Below are positions 61,815-64,000 of a stretch of 64,000 nt of DNA, one piece after another; the stretch's first letter is position 1; each line of letters starts with the position of its first letter. The notes beneath the pieces are model-generated. The model worked only from the letters and a program-made list of their open reading frames with translations. It searched no databases and was not told the DNA's origin. The stretch comes from Dongia_B soli (GTDB lineage: Bacteria; Pseudomonadota; Alphaproteobacteria; Dongiales; Dongiaceae): positions 186,001 to 250,000 of the forward strand of contig NZ_JAXCLW010000005.1 in the NCBI RefSeq assembly GCF_034044715.1, in the 5' to 3' direction. The translations under genes and the position numbers were made by a program.

Positions 61815-62810
61815 ATGATGGGCATGCTGGTCGAGGGTAAATGGCATGACGTGTGGTACGACACAAAATCGACTGGCGGACATTTCGAGCGCAAAGCCTC
61901 CAGCTTCCGCAACTGGGTGACGGCCGACGGCTCGGCCGGGCCGAGCGGCGAGGGCGGCTTCAAGGCGGAATCCGGACGCTATCATCTCTATGTGAGCCTG
62001 GCCTGTCCCTGGGCCCATCGCACCCTGATCATGCGCGTGTTGAAGGGGCTGGAGAACATGATCTCCATCTCCGTCGTGAACTGGCTGATGCGCGAGGAGG
62101 GCTGGACCTTCGCCGAAGGGCCCGGCGTGGTGCCGGACAAGGTCAATGGCGCGGAACGGCTTTATGAAATCTATGTGAAGGCCGATCCCAATTATACCGG
62201 CCGCGTCACCGTGCCGGTTCTGTGGGACCGCGAGAAGCGCACCATCGTCAACAACGAATCTTCTGAAATCATCCGCATGATGAACAGCGCCTTCGATCAT
62301 CTCGGCGCGAAGGAAGGCGATTACTATCCGGAGGATCTGCGGAGCGAGATCGACGGCCTCAATGCGAAGATCTACGACACGGTGAATAACGGCGTCTACA
62401 AGGCCGGTTTCGCGACGACACAGGAAGCTTATGAAGAGAACGTGCGGCCGATCTTCGAAACACTGGATCTGCTGGAAGGCCGCCTGCAGGACAATCGCTA
62501 TCTGACCGGCAGCCGCCTGACCGAAGCGGATATCCGCCTGTTCACCACCTTGGTGCGGTTCGATGCCGTCTATGTCGGCCATTTCAAATGCAATATCCGG
62601 CGCATCGCCGACTATCCCAATCTCGGCGCCTATCTGCGCGATCTCTACCAGATCCCCGGCATCGCCGAGACGGTGAACCTGCAGCATATCAAGCGGCATT
62701 ATTACGAGAGCCACCGCACCATCAATCCGACGGGCATCGTGCCGGTCGGCCCGATCCTCAATTTCGAACGGCCGCATGGCCGGGCGCATCTGCCGTCCTC
62801 GATGTTTTGA
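61815..62810 (+). CDS. Glutathionyl-hydroquinone reductase (Xi-class GST)
   Basis: This is a 331-residue protein of the YqjG/ECM4 type. Catalytic Cys64 is in the A-C-P-W-A-H-R motif, followed by N-W-L-M-R-E-E-G-W-T-F and V-P-V-L-W-D. A C-terminal helical GST domain has L-T-E-A-D-I-R-L-F-T-T-L-V-R-F-D. These enzymes reduce glutathionyl-hydroquinones using glutathione. AAGGAG lies 5 to 8 bases before the tandem ATGs at 61815/61818. It is cytoplasmic. Confidence 0.92.
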   Translation: MMGMLVEGKWHDVWYDTKSTGGHFERKASSFRNWVTADGSAGPSGEGGFKAESGRYHLYVSLACPWAHRTLIMRVLKGLENMISISVVNWLMREEGWTFAEGPGVVPDKVNGAERLYEIYVKADPNYTGRVTVPVLWDREKRTIVNNESSEIIRMMNSAFDHLGAKEGDYYPEDLRSEIDGLNAKIYDTVNNGVYKAGFATTQEAYEENVRPIFETLDLLEGRLQDNRYLTGSRLTEADIRLFTTLVRFDAVYVGHFKCNIRRIADYPNLGAYLRDLYQIPGIAETVNLQHIKRHYYESHRTINPTGIVPVGPILNFERPHGRAHLPSSMF

Positions 62811-62837
62811 CCTCGCCAGTTTAAACGCAGCCTGACC

Positions 62838-63707
62838 CAGGCAATAATCATCAGCCGCGACGATGGACCCTCGGATCAAGTCCGAGGGTGACAAGCGGGG
62901 GATGGCTGGCATGGTGCGAGGATATTGGCAATCAGGTGATGCGATGGCTTCCCTGCCGCCAGTCATCGCAGGGTGCTAATTACATACTCGTTGTCACCCT
63001 CGGACTTGATCCGAGGGTCCATGGGTGAGGGCAGGCACGATGTCGGACGAGGCATCACTCACCGCGACGCAGGCAATAATCATCAGCCGCGACGATGGAC
63101 CCTCGGATCAAGTCCGAGGGTGACAAGCGGGGGATGGCTGGCATGGTGCGAGGATATTGGCACTGAGGTGATGCGATGGCTGCCCTGCCGCCAGTCATCG
63201 CAGGATGCTAATTACATACTCGTTGTCACCCTCTGACTTGATCCGAGGGTCCATGGGCGAGGCGCGCACGATGTCGGACGGGGCATCACTCGCCGCGATG
63301 CAGGCAATAATCATCAGCCGCCACGATGGACCCTCGGATCAAGTCCGAGGGTGACAGCCTTGTTTGTCGTGGCGGGGTGCGAACTCATTGACCGTGGTCT
63401 TAGCAGTCATCGCAGGATGTCAATGACCCACCCGCTTGTCACCCTCGGGCTTGACCCGAGGGTCCATGGTTGCGGCTGAAGATGACGTCACCTGCTTGAC
63501 GCCGATCGCGGCGACGGCATCTGGGTGGGTCGCGTGGCCCTCCTATCCTGCGCGGCCTTTGCCGTGGACCTTCGGATCAAGTCCGAGGGTGACAACCTTG
63601 TTTGTTGCCTGCGCCGTGCGACGCCATCGATATCGATGTTACCAGTCATCGCAGGATGCTAATTCCATACTCGCTTGTCACCCTCGGACTTGATCCGAGG
63701 GTCCATG
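62838..63707. repeat. Palindromic repeat array M, tandem modules of about 231 bp
   Basis: Eight palindromes lie near 62863, 62990, 63094, 63222, 63327, 63437, 63563 and 63675. The module beginning AGGCAATAATCATCAGCCG starts near 62839, 63071 and 63302; the first two are nearly identical over their whole length. There is no gene in 62811-63764. Confidence 0.92.
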
Positions 63708-63764
63708 GGTGAGGGCGCGCACGATGTCGGACGAGGCATCACCGCTGGCCCGGGCGACGCTTTG

Positions 63765-64000
63765 CTATGGCAAAAACCGTTCCAGATAAGTGCCGATCGT
63801 CTCGGCATCGCAGCCGGCGATGGCGATGTAGCCGTCGGGACGCAGCAGCCAGACAGCGGCACCGGCCGAGGCGAGGCTATGCGGCAAAGGCTGCACGACG
63901 GGATGCAGCAAGGCCGCAAAGCGTGTAGCGAGCTTCTCCATCTCGCCGCTGTCGATATTGCCGGCAACGGTAAAACGCGGCGGGGAGATGCGCGGTTGTG
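63765..64000 (-). CDS. C-terminus of a probable FAD-dependent monooxygenase (5' end outside window)
   Basis: The last ~77 residues of a minus-strand gene read F-A-A-L-L-H-P-V-V-Q, then V-W-L-L-R-P-D-G-Y-I-A-I-A-G and T-Y-L-E-R-F-L-P, with a stop at 63765. R-P-D-G-Y-I/V-A is typical of the thioredoxin-like C-terminal domain of phenol-hydroxylase/TfdB-type flavoprotein monooxygenases. The FAD-binding part is not in the window, so the assignment is tentative. Confidence 0.55.
   Translation of the reverse strand, partial: QPRISPPRFTVAGNIDSGEMEKLATRFAALLHPVVQPLPHSLASAGAAVWLLRPDGYIAIAGCDAETIGTYLERFLP

Noticed and set aside
1..64000. tRNA, rRNA and riboswitch genes
   Set aside because: I scanned for the usual conserved tRNA and rRNA stretches and saw none; a covariance-model search would be needed to exclude small RNAs.

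Overview
The window is high-GC, gene-dense bacterial DNA with the codon habits and gene content of an alphaproteobacterium, probably Rhodospirillales-like. That lineage call is inference: the window has no rRNA or tRNA. About fifty copies of one short palindrome, built on CCCTCGGG / CTTGA / CCCGAGGG, fill many intergenic gaps. They usually sit as inverted pairs, and in several places the pairs are amplified into tandem modules of about 230-280 bp.

Layout. 1-2.6 kb: a truncated Rieske ring-hydroxylating oxygenase, divergent from a ThDP-dependent acetolactate-synthase-like enzyme. 3.3-11.1 kb: a minus-strand operon of two exported arylsulfatases, a periplasmic HAD hydrolase and a membrane-anchored octaheme cytochrome c fused to HEAT/TPR repeats. 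Divergent from it are an outer-membrane beta-barrel and a DUF3313 lipoprotein (11.9-13.6 kb). 14-21.2 kb: an orphan DUF4118-PAS sensor, a cysteine hydrolase, a start-less methyltransferase reading frame bounded on both sides by IS630-type end sequence, an SDR/TetR divergent pair with a 16-bp inverted-repeat operator, and a class III cyclase-TolB-TPR protein. 21.3-23.8 kb: glutamine-dependent NAD synthase and a DUF2934 protein.

24-33 kb is the accessory region. An AT-rich control-like segment precedes phage terminase small and large subunits, which are separated by 1.2 kb of palindrome repeats. The terminase C-terminus is then partly duplicated. Next comes a compact three-gene operon of visibly lower GC (28383-32001): a SERAC1-like alpha/beta-hydrolase with a C-terminal helical domain, a ~170-aa middle protein and a Rad50-like ABC ATPase with two CxxC pairs. 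All junctions overlap by 4 bp. This matches the predicted ABC-three-component (ABC-3C) conflict systems and is the best candidate for a poorly described system here. A decayed YunG-like gene and two lipoproteins follow.

33.5-46.4 kb: an RTX-type secreted protein, an OmpA-domain protein with inverted domain order, a Tat-exported beta-carbonic anhydrase, a Sel1-repeat protein, a GYD protein, PAS_5 proteins, an acidic unknown, a trypsin-like protease broken by two frameshifts, and a PaaK-like adenylate-forming enzyme. 47.7-64 kb: metabolic and stress genes. These include alpha/beta hydrolases, a pentapeptide protein, GIY-YIG, a copper-binding four-helix bundle, an EamA exporter, pyruvate:quinone oxidoreductase, a MazG-like-DUF1653 protein, a YncE-like propeller, a third PAS_5 protein, an MFS carrier, gamma-glutamylcyclotransferase and glutathionyl-hydroquinone reductase. 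The window ends in the C-terminus of a probable flavoprotein monooxygenase.
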